NCBI GenBank assembly: GCA_021018995.1
Contig: CM037586.1
Span: 7,972,328 to 8,036,327 of the forward strand
DNA from: Chloranthus sessilifolius
Taxonomy: Eukaryota; Streptophyta; Magnoliopsida; Chloranthales; Chloranthaceae
Direction: 5' to 3'
DNA: 64,000 nt
Positions 12,111 to 23,736 of the stretch are shown here, one piece after another. The notes under the pieces were generated by a model. The model saw only the letters and a list, made by a program, of their open reading frames with translations, had not been told where the DNA came from and ran no database searches. Positions within the stretch are counted from its first letter, which is position 1. Each line of letters starts with the position of its first letter. The position numbers and the translations under genes were made by a program.

Positions 12111-12281
12111 GGGACCCCTTAAAAGTCATACCGAGATTTCGCCCAACTCCGATCAACCTATCTCCGCCTGGGACCCCTTAAAAGTCATACCGAGATTTCG
12201 CCCAACTCCGATCAACCTATCTCCGCCTGGGACCCCTTAAAAGTCATACCGAGATTTCGCCCAACTCCGATCAACCTATCA
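12111..12281 (-). repeat. 59-bp tandem repeat at the ORF1 3' end
   Basis: A 59-bp unit starting GGGACCCCTTAAAAGTCATA begins at 12111, 12170 and 12229, giving 2.9 nearly identical copies. It repeats the codons of the conserved ORF1 C-terminal block (GVGRNLGMTFKGS). Since 59 is not a multiple of three, each copy shifts the frame. Confidence 0.9.
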
Positions 12282-14410
12282 ATTTCGTCCACCAGAGCAG
12301 AATCTAGGCCACTAGCATACTCCGCCAATTGCAAGGATAACTGTCTTTGCGAAATTGGCTCTGCATTTCGAAGCTCCCTATGCTGCACCACCTCAGTCCC
12401 CGTGGATTCCATCGGTCCCTCAGCCTGCCCAAAACAATCGTCCACCTCAGGAAGAACTCTTCCCCTCATGGACTCCTCCGGCTCTCTGCAGCAAATATAA
12501 TCAGCAATGCAAAAGGAAGAAGGCATAACTCCACCAAATTGAAAAGGTCCAGCAAAGGAAGGAATGGGATCCATAGAAGTCGGTCCAGCATCGACCGTCG
12601 ACCCGGCTGAGGAACCCGGCCCCAAAAAGTAATAGCCCCCCCCCCCCCCCCCCGGAGGCACCCCATCGGTTTTCATAACATAAAAGGTCCCACTTAAGCC
12701 GACCCGTCTGCCCATTACAGGACCCGGCCCCGAAAAGAGACGAAGCAGGCCACGTGTCGGTAGCAGGTAAAATACCCCTCCTTCCGTCGTTTCCCACCAT
12801 AAAACCCAACGAAGCAGAGCAAGGGCTTCCAGAGCCTTCCGGAGCCAAGCCACGTGTCACCTCCAGGCGACGACCCTCTTCCCAAAGCCACCGCTTAAAC
12901 CTCCTCCTTCCCCTTCTCATGTAAAACCTGGTCGGCGTTTTGCAGCGAAGAGCATCAATTCCCATAGAGGAGCCAACCATCTCAAGCTCCATCGGATCCC
13001 AGGTACGGCCAGCAACCTCGTCCGACACATCCGACAGCCCCCTGAACTCACCTACTTCTCCTTTTTGCAGGTGTACGATAACCGGATCAACGTGGGAGTT
13101 GATCGGGTTCATCGGTCGAGCCGAGATCGCAAAACATCCAGCCGGCACCTCATCCGACGTCGCCAATCCGGCAGCAAACTCCAGCCCGACCGCCGAAGCA
13201 GAAAGAGCAGCGCCGAGGATGAGGCCAGCCCCCGCGAACGACATCGGAGAGATCCGTGGGCCCAGATCGTTCGGCGAGTCCGAGGCCGAGCACCCCTCCG
13301 TGGTTCCCGGAGATACCCCATCCGGCGGAGTCCCTCCATGTCGGACCCAGATCTGAGAGCGCATGAGCCACCAACTCTGGAATCTGTACGACGCCATCAC
13401 CAGAGGACAGAGCCCCTCCGGCCTATCGACCGGTTGATGCTTGACCCCAACCCCCTCCCCACGGGCGAGTTCTACGAGGAGCTGAAATCGTTGGCCATCA
13501 ACCAAGACATCGATAATCCGCGGGATCCCGTCGATCTTCTCAACCCGACGAGAATACGGCAATGCGACGTGATCCAGAGGTCCGCTGACCTACGGTCGAC
13601 CCTGATGAAGCTACCACACCGATCTCCGATCGCGGGGAACATCTCCGGGGACCACGCGTGGAGAGGGAGGCCGAAGATATGTAACCAGCCCCCCCCCCCC
13701 CCCCGCTCTCCTCCTCAAGCACCATAGCCTTACCCACCAAAGGATCCCAAGGGCGACAAACAACCGGGCAGCCCTCAATGGAGAACCTCTTTTTGAGGCA
13801 ACAAGCCGACGCATCAACCTCCGAACCGAAGCGCAAGAGAAACAAAGAAGAGGAGATAATAGATACCATAGGCCTGGCAGACATCTTCTAACTGTAATTG
13901 ACCCGCCTATGTACATATAGAAGAGATAATGAATGACAGTTAGTCTAAAAAACGACCCAAAAATGTCTTAAATTAACTGCCAACGCTTGAAGATGCGGCA
14001 GATCGACGTCGAGAGTCCCGGAAGGGGATAGGATCTCCCTAGCGACGGGAATATTCAAATTCGACCCAATCGACCCCCGCCTCTGACGGTGGTCAACCGA
14101 CTCGCCAAACCGCCGGTCGGGAGAAACCAAGGATGCCATGTTAAGCGTCCTATTTTTTTTGTAACAATAGACCACCCCCGCCGGAGGTCTCCAATCTGAT
14201 TCTCATCTATAAAAAATTGCTTCTCCCTACTAAGAGGCCAAGCCTCAGAACCAGAAGTAACCATCTTGCCCAGAGCTCCGGTGGCGTCGCAACCACGCCG
14301 GTGGCAAACCGCACGGCGGCGGAAATTAACGTTACGACACCGCCCACATAACCAATCCCCGGTCCTGAGCACCAGGCACGAATCCCCCACCATTTGCTTG
14401 CCGTCTCCAA
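12230..14410 (-). pseudogene. LINE ORF1 with an N-terminal RanBP2-type zinc finger
   Basis: ORF1 proteins bind element RNA in the ribonucleoprotein particle. The broken minus-strand frame opens close to the element 5' end with GDWLCGRCRNVNF, a RanBP2-like finger (14289-14357). Further parts, in different frames, include FSIEGCPVVCRPWDPLVG (about 13780), which resembles plant L1 ORF1 proteins with a DUF4283-like region. Others are MPYSRRVEKIDGIPRIIDVL (13562 onwards) and the C-terminal GVGRNLGMTFKGS. Long C runs at 12636-12653 and 13689-13704 coincide with frame changes. No CCHC knuckle was seen. The finger may be an unusual RNA-binding module or the residue of a captured host exon. Confidence 0.6.
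14289..14357 (-). other. RanBP2-type zinc-finger motif
   Basis: GDWLCGRCRNVNFRRRAVC then HRRGC gives W-x-C-x2-C-x10-C-x3-C with the conserved GDW and N-F residues. In host proteins such fingers bind single-stranded RNA or protein partners. The match is to the pattern only. Confidence 0.7.
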
Positions 14411-14427
14411 TCAGATTCACAAACAGA

Positions 14428-14440
14428 GATGTCTGATTTA
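14428..14440. repeat. Target-site duplication, right copy
   Basis: GATGTCTGATTTA matches the left copy at 8172-8184 in 12 of 13 bases. Confidence 0.85.
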
Positions 14441-14479
14441 CATCTCGGTTGTTGGGTGGGTCCTTGCTTGGTTTCTTCC

Positions 14480-17400
14480 ATGAAGATGCTCTCCTAGAAT
14501 GTGAGGGGTATTTGCGATGTATCGAAGCGTGCGAGTGTCAAGAGTCTTATACACTCTGCTCGGCCAGCTGTTATTACTCTCCAAGAGACGAAATGGGGTG
14601 TCTCTAATGAACGCAAAGTCGCCTCAATCCTAATTGGAAAGGATTGGGAATGGATTGGTGTTGATTTGTGTGGTGCCTCGGGCAGTATCCTTGTGGAGTG
14701 GAAACAATCCCTCTTCGAGAAGATTGACCAAGAGGTGGGTATTTTCTCTGCTTTGGTTGTTCTGCGGAACAAAGATAACTGTAAATGTTGGATGTTCTCT
14801 GACATTTACGGGCCGGCGAATGCGCCACTTCGGGGTGATTTTTGGGAGGAATTGGATGGGGTGACAGCCAGGTTGGATTTCCCAATTTGTTTTTTTTTTG
14901 GGGGGGGGGGGGGATTTCAATGCAATCAGATGGGGTCATGAAAAAAAAGGGGGGCCGCCTAATATGGCGGTGATGACGAATTTCAATATTTGGATTTCCA
15001 ACTGGGCCTTGGAGGATGTACCGCTTACCGGATCGCGTTTCACTTGGTCGAATCTCCAAGATCAGCCCTCTTTCAGCAGATTAGACCGATTTTTATGTAA
15101 CGGTGACTGGATGGGGATGTTCCCGGCTGCCAGGCTCGAATGCCCACCTAGGGCGACTTCTGACCATCGCCCGGTGTTGCTTACTTGTGAGGCTAGGGGG
15201 CACGGACCGAGCCCTTTCAGGTTCGAGAATATGTGGTTGCTGGATGATCGGTTTCGTGTTGCGGTTCCTGTTTGGTGGAGAGAAACCAATCCGAGTGGCA
15301 CAACTGCCTACCGTTTTATATCGAATTAAATTGGGTTAAAAAGAGAGCCATTGAGTGGAATAAAGTGGAGTTTGGGAATCTGAATACCAACAAAGAAATC
15401 CTTCTCTTGTGGCTGATGGAACTCGATGATTAGGAAGAAAATAGGGAACTCACTATCAGTGAGCGTGAAGAACGGGACCAGAAAAAATAGGCTTTCAACT
15501 CATTATCTAGAGCGGAGGAGGTAGCTTGGAAGCAAAAGGTGAAGGTACGGTGGCTGAAAGATGGCGGCCAAAACACTAAATTCTTTCACGCTGTCGCAAA
15601 TGTCAGGAATAAAAAAACTATTTGGGCTCTGTGACTGGTGAGGGAGAGTCGTTTGTTGGTTACGATCAAATTCATGTAATGTGGTTCGTTTACTCGGTTG
15701 TATGCGATGAAGGCTTCTCACGGCTGGGCTTGAACCTTTAAACTCGATTGCGGCTGACGAAAGAGTTGAGATCGAGACCCCGTTTCGAGTAGAGGAGGTT
15801 TGGAATGCTATCAAGAAGGGGGGGAAGAACAAATCGCCGGGGCCTGATGGCTTCACCTTGGGAGTTCTTTCGGGCATTTTGGCCGATGCTCAATGTGAAT
15901 CTGATGGAAGTGTTCCACGAATTCCACAATAACGCCTTCATTGGTCGTAGCCTCAACTCCACGTTCATCACTCTCATCCCTAAAAAGGATGGGGCCCAAG
16001 ATCTCACTGATTTCCACCCGATTTGCCTCATTAATTGTCTATACAAGATCCTAGCTAAGGTGCTTGCCAATAGACTTTGGCCTTTACTAGTGAAGCTGAT
16101 CTCTGATTTGCAAGGGGCCTTTGTCAAGGGTAGACAACTGGTGGATCAGGTGGCAATGGCTCACGAGATCATTCATTCGGCTTACTCCCATAGGGTTCCG
16201 GCTGCTCTTTGGAAGGTTGATATGGAAAAAGCATATGATCGCATCAGTTGGCACGACTTGGACTATATGCTTCATAGGTTCGGGTTTGGAGTTAAGTGGA
16301 GGAGTTGGATGCGAGGGTGCTATTCTACCCCATGGTTCTCCGTGCTCATTAATTGTTCGCCGGCGGGTTATTTCAAAGGCTCGCGCGGCTTATGTCAGGG
16401 AGACCCTCTATCCCCCTTCCTCTACAACCTGATGGGTGAAGCGCTTGCGGCTCTCATCTCTCGTGCCAGTCCGCTCAATCTTATTTCCGAATCAAAGTTG
16501 GAGCTTTCGGTCGTTCTATCACCATTCTCCAATTTGCTGATGGCATTCTTCTCTTTGGTAAGGCTAATGTCGAAGAGTTCAGAAATTTGGCGGGGATTCT
16601 TGGTGTGTTTGAGGCGGTTTCGGGGCAACGCATTAATTCTCACAAATCCAAGGTAACGGGCGTTTGGATCGATAATTCCACTGTTCTGCAGCTGGCCTCT
16701 ACAGTGAATTGCGGCAGTCAAGAGCTGCCTATCAAATATCTGGGACTGCCTTTAGGTCTACGGAAACCGACTGCTAGCTCTTGGGAGCCGGTGATTGAAT
16801 GTTTCAGATGCGGTTATCTTCATGGAAGGGGAAGTTCCTCAGTAGTGGTGGAAGGCTGATCCTGCTTAAGTCTGTTTTGTCAAGCCTATCTATCTTCTAT
16901 ATGTACTTGTATAAGTGCCCGTCTGGGGTCCTCCGCCAGATCGATCAAATCCAACGTAACTTCCTATGGAAAGGGTCGGGTTTGGATAAAAAGTATCATC
17001 TTATCAATTGGTACACTTGTCTTCTTCCACAGTCCGGTGGAGGATTGGGAATCCGCAGCATGAGATGGACTAATATAGCCTTGTTAGGGAAATGGTTTTG
17101 GTGTGCAGGTAATACGAATGAAGTGGAGAGCTTATGGTTGAAGGTATTGACTAAGAAGTATGGTCCGGATATTTCCAACTGGGGTGTTAATACTGTTGTT
17201 GTTAGAAACTCTTCTACCTGGTGGAAGGGCATTTGTAGTACCTGGAAGCATTTCTCTAAAGGGATCCGCTACAGCTGGGGGTGTGGCACTCGGATTCAAT
17301 TATGAGACGACGACGTTTGGACACAGGAGGGGAAACTTAGTAAACTGTTTCAGGGGGTGTATTCCATATCTCGGAATCCTACAGGTTGGATTACTGATTA

Positions 17401-18120
17401 TGTGTCCGAGGTCAGTGGGGCCAGAGTGTGGGAGGTGGTTACTCGTCGTTATTTGCACACGAAGGAAGAAGAAGAATTCACAAGACTGATGCAGAAACTT
17501 TATGAGATGAAGCCGAATTCTCAGCACCAAGACAGGCGAATTTGGGGACCGAGTAAAAATGGTATGTTCAGTGTGAAATCGTATTATCGGTTGTTGACGC
17601 GCAAACCGCTTATCAAGTTCTAAGGTGCATCGCTGTGGAAGATTAATATTCCGCTTAAGATCAGATTCTTCGCCTGGTATTTATTCAAAGAGAAACTGGT
17701 TACGATGGATTTTCTCCTCCGGCAGGGTAAGAATATCACCAACTGCTGTGTTATGTGTTCTATGGAGGAGGAGTCGGCAGCTCATCTTTTCTCTCATTGC
17801 GCGATGGCCTTCGAGATCTGGGGCATTGTCTTAAATTTATACAATTTGAAGTGGGTCATGACTGCTAGTCCTTACGATAGTTACCTCTCTTGGTGTGCGG
17901 TGGACTTGGAAGAGCACCTTTCTCTTACTTGGGGAGTGACTTTCTTCGATGTTATTTGGAGTATATGGAAAGAAAGGAATTTGTGGATTTTTGAGCAAAA
18001 AAAAGAAGCCGGTGGGCGTTCATCGTTAAGGCTGCCAAAGACCTCATTTCTCTTTGGTTTTCTGCTGGCTCGGAGGTGTCTTATGAGCCCTGGGATCCTG
18101 GTTAACCCTTTACAGATCTG
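14480..18120 (+). pseudogene. LINE ORF2 (endonuclease, RT, zinc-binding tail), broken
   Basis: The start is the ATG at 14480 (MKMLS). A TAG at 14495 falls at the Trp of the conserved SWNVRG. The endonuclease continues with ITLQETKWG, IYGP and, after a frameshift at the T10-G14 run (14890-14913), GGDFNAIRWG and SDHRPVLLTC. RT motifs from 15805: LITLIPK-like, CLINCLYKILAKVLA, KVDMEKAYDRISW and GLCQGDPLSPFLY. The catalytic box at 16533-16544 reads FADG, so an essential Asp is lost. The C-terminus has the zinc-binding stretch CCVMCSMEEESAAHLFSHC near 17735-17795. There are several frameshifts. It acts in target-primed reverse transcription in intact relatives. Confidence 0.85.
14890..14913. repeat. 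T10-G14 homopolymer junction inside ORF2
   Basis: Ten T then fourteen G, exactly where the endonuclease frame shifts. It may be real slippage or an assembly error. Confidence 0.8.
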
Positions 18121-18277
18121 CTGTGTTAGCTGGGTGGGGTGTTTGTGTTTTCTTTTCCTGTGTTGTTGCTTCCTGTGGTTGGTTTTGTGGCCTGTTTTAG
18201 GCTTTTGTTGTGTTGCTTCATCTAGCATCTTGCTGGTTTTTCAATATAATTCCTTTTTACTGATCAAAAAAAAAAAA

Positions 18278-18592
18278 CTGAAACCGAGCCAGACTGGTTC
18301 TGTTCGGTGTCGGTTTTAAGTCAGTTTTAGTCTGGTTCTGGAGTGTCGGTTTTTTGTTTTAATTTACTTAATTGCAGCTGGCTTGGCTGATCATTCGATT
18401 TTTTGTGTGCAGGAGTGTGAGTTCTAGGTGTAGGTGTGGTTGGTTTTTGTGTTTGTTTTGGTGTAGTGTTGCGCCTGCCTGTTGACGGTGCCAAACATCT
18501 CACTTGGCTCGTCATTGTTAGTTCTTGTAATGAAATTTCCTGTTATCAATTAAAAAATAGCATTCATCCATTCTCTACATGGTAGTTTCCCG
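18278..18592. other. Non-coding stretch after the LINE
   Basis: No gene seen. It has GT-rich, partly palindromic sequence (GACTGGTTCTGTTCGG and similar) that could be MITE debris. Confidence 0.4.
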
Positions 18593-18810
18593 CATGGTTC
18601 AAAATTCCGGACGAAAATGGTATGTATCATCCGATACGCAGGAAACCAGTATGATACTTTGAATGTATCGTACCGGTGCATTACATATATATTGGTAATA
18701 TATCAGGCAGTACCTACCAATGTATCGTCCGAAACCAGCACATATCGGATGATACGTACCAGTTTTGGAGCTGGACGATACTTACCGGAAAACCAGTATT
18801 TTAAACCATG
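18593..18810. mobile_element. hAT-like MITE with palindromic interior
   Basis: 218 bp. Ends CATGGTTCAAAA and TTTTAAACCATG are inverted, and the flanking 8-mers GTTTCCCG and GTGACCCG agree at six of eight bases. The interior repeats GTATC/GATAC palindromes. It lies 180 bp upstream of the first helicase exon seen. Confidence 0.7.
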
Positions 18811-18989
18811 GTGACCCGTTCCATCTAATTTTGTGATTCTTGCTAGTTGCACGTGCTTGATTCCATAATATTTTGCATTAGTTGAAAGTAAGTAATAGTT
18901 CCTTTTTGTCTAAAGTCACTTGTTTCTGACCTTTTTTATTTAGCAAGAATCTCACCACTGATCATCTGTCTGTTGGCCTTTATTCTCAG

Positions 18990-19192
18990 GCAAGAGCTGC
19001 AAGGAAGTGCTTTTCAAGCCTTGAGGGAGACCATATCACCTTGGTGAATGTATTTCGGGCTTCTGCAGAGTGGTTGGAGAAGTGCAAGATGGCAAATAGT
19101 AAACACAAAACAACTGAAAGAACCCTAATCAAGTGGTGCAGGAACAATTTTATCAATAGCCGTTCCTTAAGGCATGCCCGAGACATTCACAG
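18990..19192 (+). CDS. DEAH10: DEAH-box RNA helicase (DHX33/DEAH10 class), internal exon
   Basis: An AG acceptor at 18988-18989 and a GT donor at 19193 bound an open frame of 67 codons plus 2 nt. It includes LEGDHITLVNVFRASAEWL, TLIKWCRNNFINSRSL and RHARDIH. EGDH-TLLNVY and NFIN are hallmarks of the region between the ratchet (HA2) and OB-fold domains of DEAH-box splicing and ribosome-biogenesis helicases. The phase (two bases left over) fits the next exon at 26192. The insertion of a basic stretch between the EGDH motif and the WC motif fits my recollection of plant DEAH10 (RID1), but that is memory. The RecA domains are not in the window, and upstream is 19 kb of TE sequence. Confidence 0.75.
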
Positions 19193-19236
19193 GTTGGCTT
19201 TACTCACTTCATTTGCCAACATAGTTCGGTTGAAAA

Positions 19237-19238
<2 letters not shown>

Positions 19239-19282
<44 letters not shown>

Positions 19283-19560
19283 CAGTGGAGCGCTTCCCTA
19301 TTGCCATTTGGGTGCCAAGTGGCACCTACTCCAAAGATCAGGTGCCAAGGCAACATGCGCAAGGTTGATCAGGTCCACCCACAAAAAAAAACCCATGAAA
19401 ATACATCTTATCCACGGTCCAAAATCTCATCTTACCAAAACGGGTATTTATTTTGGGATCACATGCCACGTGGCACATGACCACTTGAGTCTAACATTCA
19501 AACGCTGCACTTAAGTGTAAGGATCCCTTAACCTATATGTATATATACGCTTTAAAGTCG
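19239..19560. mobile_element. TA-microsatellite-linked MITE-like element
   Basis: A (TA)20 run (19239-19279) leads into GCCATTTGGGTGCCAAGTGGC. Related sequence begins after a (TA)n run at 32833-32857 and inside 25561-25934. ATGCCACGTGGCACATG near 19460 is shared with those copies. Its end is near the second TA-rich stretch (about 19535). It is in the 7.0-kb helicase intron. Confidence 0.5.
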
Positions 19561-19921
19561 AAAGGAGGGGGTCTGGTGCTTGACCACTCCATAAGGCAAG
19601 CCTTAAGATTCACGAATTTTCTGAATTTTTTATTTTAAATATATAACAAATTTGTAAGATATAGAGAAAATTAACATTAAATGATACATTTTCCTTTTAA
19701 AATATGTAATAAAAAAATTATGGATTATTCCATTACAAACCAATCAATATTCAATGCACAAATGACAAGAGTAGCATTTTGAATGGGAGGTACAAGTGCA
19801 AAACTATTTACCATGGACAAAACGAGGGCTTAAACTCAAAAGCCAAATATACACAAAATTGAAATGTTTGTAAGTCTCAAGTCACAACTTACAACCCAAA
19901 CATTTATGGTTATTATGTAAA

Positions 19922-20310
19922 GGGAGCTACAACTTGCACACGAGATTTGTACCGTGCACATGGGATAAACAAAAGACTTGGTATTTGGATTTGTGCTATG
20001 TGGAACATCATCTTAGGCCATCTGATTTGAAAACCATGATTTAAAGATCTGTGTTGCCAAAGTTTGGTACGAAACACGATCTCTATCATCTAATTCAACA
20101 CAGTCAAAGACTATCATCTGATTTAAGGGTTGACTGTGTAGATGCTAGAAATTTTGTTTCATGCCAATCTTTGGCACCAAAGATCTTTATATCAAGGTCT
20201 TCAAGTCAGACAGCTTGGATGGTGTTTCACATGGCCAGGTCCCAAAATACCAAATCTTTCTTTAAACTCCTGTGCCACGGTACAAATCTTGTGTGCAAGT
20301 TGTAGCTCCC
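19922..20310. mobile_element. Mutator-like MITE with perfect 9-bp target duplication
   Basis: 389 bp. The inverted termini start GGGAGCTACAACTTGCACAC and extend about 40 bp with few mismatches. TTATGTAAA flanks both sides (19913-19921 and 20311-20319). The 9-bp duplication and G-rich ends are Mutator-like. Relatives lie at 34693, 35297 and 36152. It is inside the helicase intron. Confidence 0.9.
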
Positions 20311-20319
20311 TTATGTAAA

Positions 20320-22222
20320 TTAAAGTTTAATTACTCATTTCCCATTCTCACTAACAACTAACAGTTTTAAGTTCTTAAATATTAATAGAGGCCATCATCC
20401 TCTAATAATCACTTCAGTAACCAAAAAGAAACGCGGTTTATAAAACAGATAAATCATCAACCTTCGAAAAAGAGAGAAAAAGGTCAAGAGTTGGAAGACA
20501 AAATAGAACTAAGAAACCTTATCAAAGATAGGCTCCAATGTTGTTTTCTATCAGCCATCACAAAAACAGCACAACAGATAGGCGGAAATGAAGAACAAAA
20601 TCCAGGTTTCATCAACTATATTACCAGAAAGATATTATGCCGCCCAAATAACAAATAACAGACTAAATGATATATGTGACTCACACCAGGTACTTCCTGA
20701 TCTTTCGTATTTGTATATCTCATAAGCGAATCACAACAACAATAATCCATTCATCAATATCATATTTACTGAAATTATTGAAATTAATTATTTAATAATT
20801 CTTACTTAAGTAAATTAATTAATATTATTATTTAGAAAAATCTGAGTTCTAAGCAGCAAAGATCTATCACACCACTTTTCCGGTAGAATAATTCAACTCT
20901 GTAACTAACATCAGAATTTTACAATAATAGTATTATTATATAATATAGGATCCAAATATGTCGGGACTAGCTCTAAATCAAGATTACTGATAGATATAAT
21001 TAAATTTTAGCAAAAATAAAACTTAGATCTGCATTGAGTAATATTGGAAAACATGATGATTTGAAGAAATTATGTTTTATAATAATGGAGAAATTATGTT
21101 TATTTTACCACTGATTGATTTGAAGTTCAAAAGTATTATGAAAGGTAGAATGGTAGATTGACCGATCATTTATTTTGATGAATGAATGGGGTAACCCAAT
21201 TCCAAATTAGACTTGAAAGTTAAAACAAAAATTCACAAGAATAGTTCAGGTATTTTTTATAGTCATGGACACTGGGCGAGGGGAGGATGCCACTTTAGTT
21301 AAATCAATGAGGATGTGCATTTAGAGAAAAGAGAGATTGATAGAGATGGAGATATTTAAGGAAATAAAATAATGCAATCGGATTGGATAGAGACTGTGCG
21401 AGAGAGTTTTTTGGGATTTTATTTTGAGGAGGGACATGAAGAGTCTTGTAAACCTTATAAGAGGAAAGATATAGGGTACATGGGGTAAAGAATAAGGGTA
21501 GATTGGGGTAGGTTAGTGGTATTTTGTTCGTAAAGTGATAAATTGACAGAAATAACTTCTAATTCTAATTTTAATAATAGTATAGATATAAAAGGGCAGT
21601 TATTCATGAAGCTCTTTTTTTTTTTCCTTGCTTTGGACATGCATTTTTCCCTTTAATAGGTGTTTTGCTCTGCCTTTCTATTACCTAATACAAATTTCAA
21701 ATACAAATACTTTGATTACTTGACTAATTTTTCATGATAATCGGAAATGGATAAATTACCCTTGACTTCTCTATATAGAAAATTCACCAAAATGCCCATC
21801 CCTAGTTTGCATTCGTGCATGCTCAAATCTAGGAGTTGAATTAAAGTTAAACAATTCCACAAAGAAAATGTAGTAAGCATTTAAATTACAAAGGAAATGC
21901 TTGAGCAAAACAATGGAAAATTTACTGATGATTTTGAAGTTCAGATAAATATAGTTTATGAAGTAACTTACGTTGCCAACTTTGGTTGTTATAAGAAATC
22001 AAAAGGTTTTAAACCTAGACATGCACATGAAGCAATAATATAACAAAACCTGAATTTTCTTTTTTATACTGTTTTCTCAAATATAAGAGATAACTTCTTA
22101 TGCAAGGAGAAAAAAATTGTGTTTTTTTCAAAAAACATAAAATGTGTTCTTTGAATCTTAGCATATTCTTTGATGATTTTAGTAGATATTGTTTTAAGTT
22201 TCTCATGGATTATGGGGAAGCT
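20320..22222. other. AT-rich intron sequence without genes
   Basis: No coding sequence or clear element border was recognised; scattered direct repeats and poly-T stretches only. Confidence 0.5.
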
Positions 22223-23044
22223 TTTAACAACCCGAAATTTACAAGCTGGAAGATATAGAAATACCGGGTCGCTAGATCATAGTTCATAATCTATGTATAT
22301 AATCTCTTTGGTATCAATGGAAATCAAATTACAAAAGAAATTGAAATAAATGCTTCAACGTTCATAGTGAAAAATACAAATCTAATAATACTATCGGTGA
22401 CGACCGTACGTCATACAAAAACAGTGGTACCTATATCAAGTACGTGGAAAGAAACAAATAATTATTCAAGGAATTTTTTTAAACTATACCGAGTCCAAAT
22501 TTAAGAAATTTTCCTAAGGATAGAAATCTTTTGGTAGAAGATCTTCCTCGTCTTCCGGCACAAAATCAGGATCTTCTTCAAGTTCAGGATCCTTGCTAAC
22601 ATCGGTACCTGTGACATAGTGTCGGGGTGAGCTAAAAGTCTACATGCTCAATAAGAAAATCTCAATACCAATCGTATCTTATGATTTCAACACATAGTTT
22701 CAATAATCATTTCAATTTTAATGATTAAGGACAATAACATGAAGAGTCTTAAGTTCATATTCAAAAGGTCTAAGAGTTGCATTCCAATATACTGTCCAAA
22801 TGTAATATTTTTTGTTTTCATATGAATGCCAAATTAACTTATTCTTCATTACCTCTTATATGCAATTTCTTATGTTCATGTATGACTTAAATCATAAATT
22901 AAGTAATCTCTAACGCAAATATAGCGCTAGAGCTAATGGCAGCCGATGGGAATCCTAACCATCGTCGTTCAAGAACAATTTTTCAGAGTGCCCAATCTCC
23001 TGTATTGTGAGGAATACTTGTGCGGTTCAAAGGCCATCGTCACG

Positions 23045-23156
23045 GTTCAAAGTGTGCAGAAGCATGGTTCAGTAGGTGCTGAAGCACAGTTCAATAGGTG
23101 CCGAAGCACAATTCAAATATGTGCCGAAGCACGGTTTAGTAGGTGCCGTCACACAG
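23045..23156. repeat. 22-23-bp tandem repeat within the LTR
   Basis: Four or five units of the type GTGCTGAAGCACAGTTCAAT, spaced 22 or 23 bp, each containing a short GTGC...GCAC dyad. Confidence 0.75.
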
Positions 23157-23736
23157 GATTCGTTTAGATCAACTCTTCAAATCACATGCATGTTCTGAAA
23201 CATAATATTGTGTTTATACTTCATAGTTAATTCAGAATTCAATTTCAGATTTCATGTTCAATGAGAGTTCAATGTTCAATGCACATTCAATACTCCACAA
23301 ATTCCAAGTGTTCAGTGAGTTTCAATTGTTCAATGGGGCGATGCTCAATGAGTTCAATTATTCAATGTGTATACCATATTTAATGAATTTCAATTATTCA
23401 ATAATAGTACAACAATCAATGGGTTTCAATGTTCTAATTCTAGCAATAAGGAGACCATTTCCTAACTCATTAAATCACTAAATGACTATGAATCAAAGTA
23501 TAGCATACAAGTGTGTATTGTAATTCCCCTACCTCGTTTCTTAATGTCGTATCGAAAGGCGAGACGATCCCTATTGATTTCGCCCGATTGTCTCTCCTAC
23601 ATTTCCTAAACAAGTGATATATCAATGGTCGATTGATCGGAATTTAAGTAATATAATTGGGTCAATTGATTTTGCCCAAAATCGACCGATCGAATAAGGG
23701 AAATCAAATTAAGGAAAATTCTCCGTTTTTGGTATT

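Larger units (their letters stand above)
8185..14427 (-). mobile_element. Near-full-length L1-type LINE inserted into another LINE
   Basis: A 6,243-bp non-LTR retrotransposon on the minus strand, bounded by a 13-bp target duplication. Its 3' end lies at low coordinates: the T-rich plus-strand stretch from 8185 is the A-rich tail, preceded on the minus strand by TACTGATCAAAAT, much like the tail of the plus-strand LINE. ORF1 (14410 to about 12230) and ORF2 (11960 to 8496) are both recognisable and both broken. It splits the LINE at 7790-8184/14441-18277, so it is the younger insertion. Confidence 0.85.
14441..18277 (+). mobile_element. Plus-strand L1-type LINE, 3' part of the interrupted element
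   Basis: Continues the ORF1 fragment at 7790-8184 after the nested insertion. It holds all of ORF2 and ends in TACTGATC plus a run of A residues (18266-18277). It differs enough in sequence from the minus-strand LINE (for example KDWEWIGVDLCGASGSILVEW-type against SWDWIGVDSIGASRG-type stretches) to be a different subfamily. Confidence 0.8.

Noticed and set aside
12347..13727. Plus-strand open frames opposite LINE ORF1
   Set aside because: Shadows of the GC-rich minus-strand ORF1; no recognisable protein.
8185..18277. Single LINE inverted by twin priming
   Set aside because: Both orientations hold a full endonuclease-RT region of different subfamilies, and the minus copy has its own target duplication.
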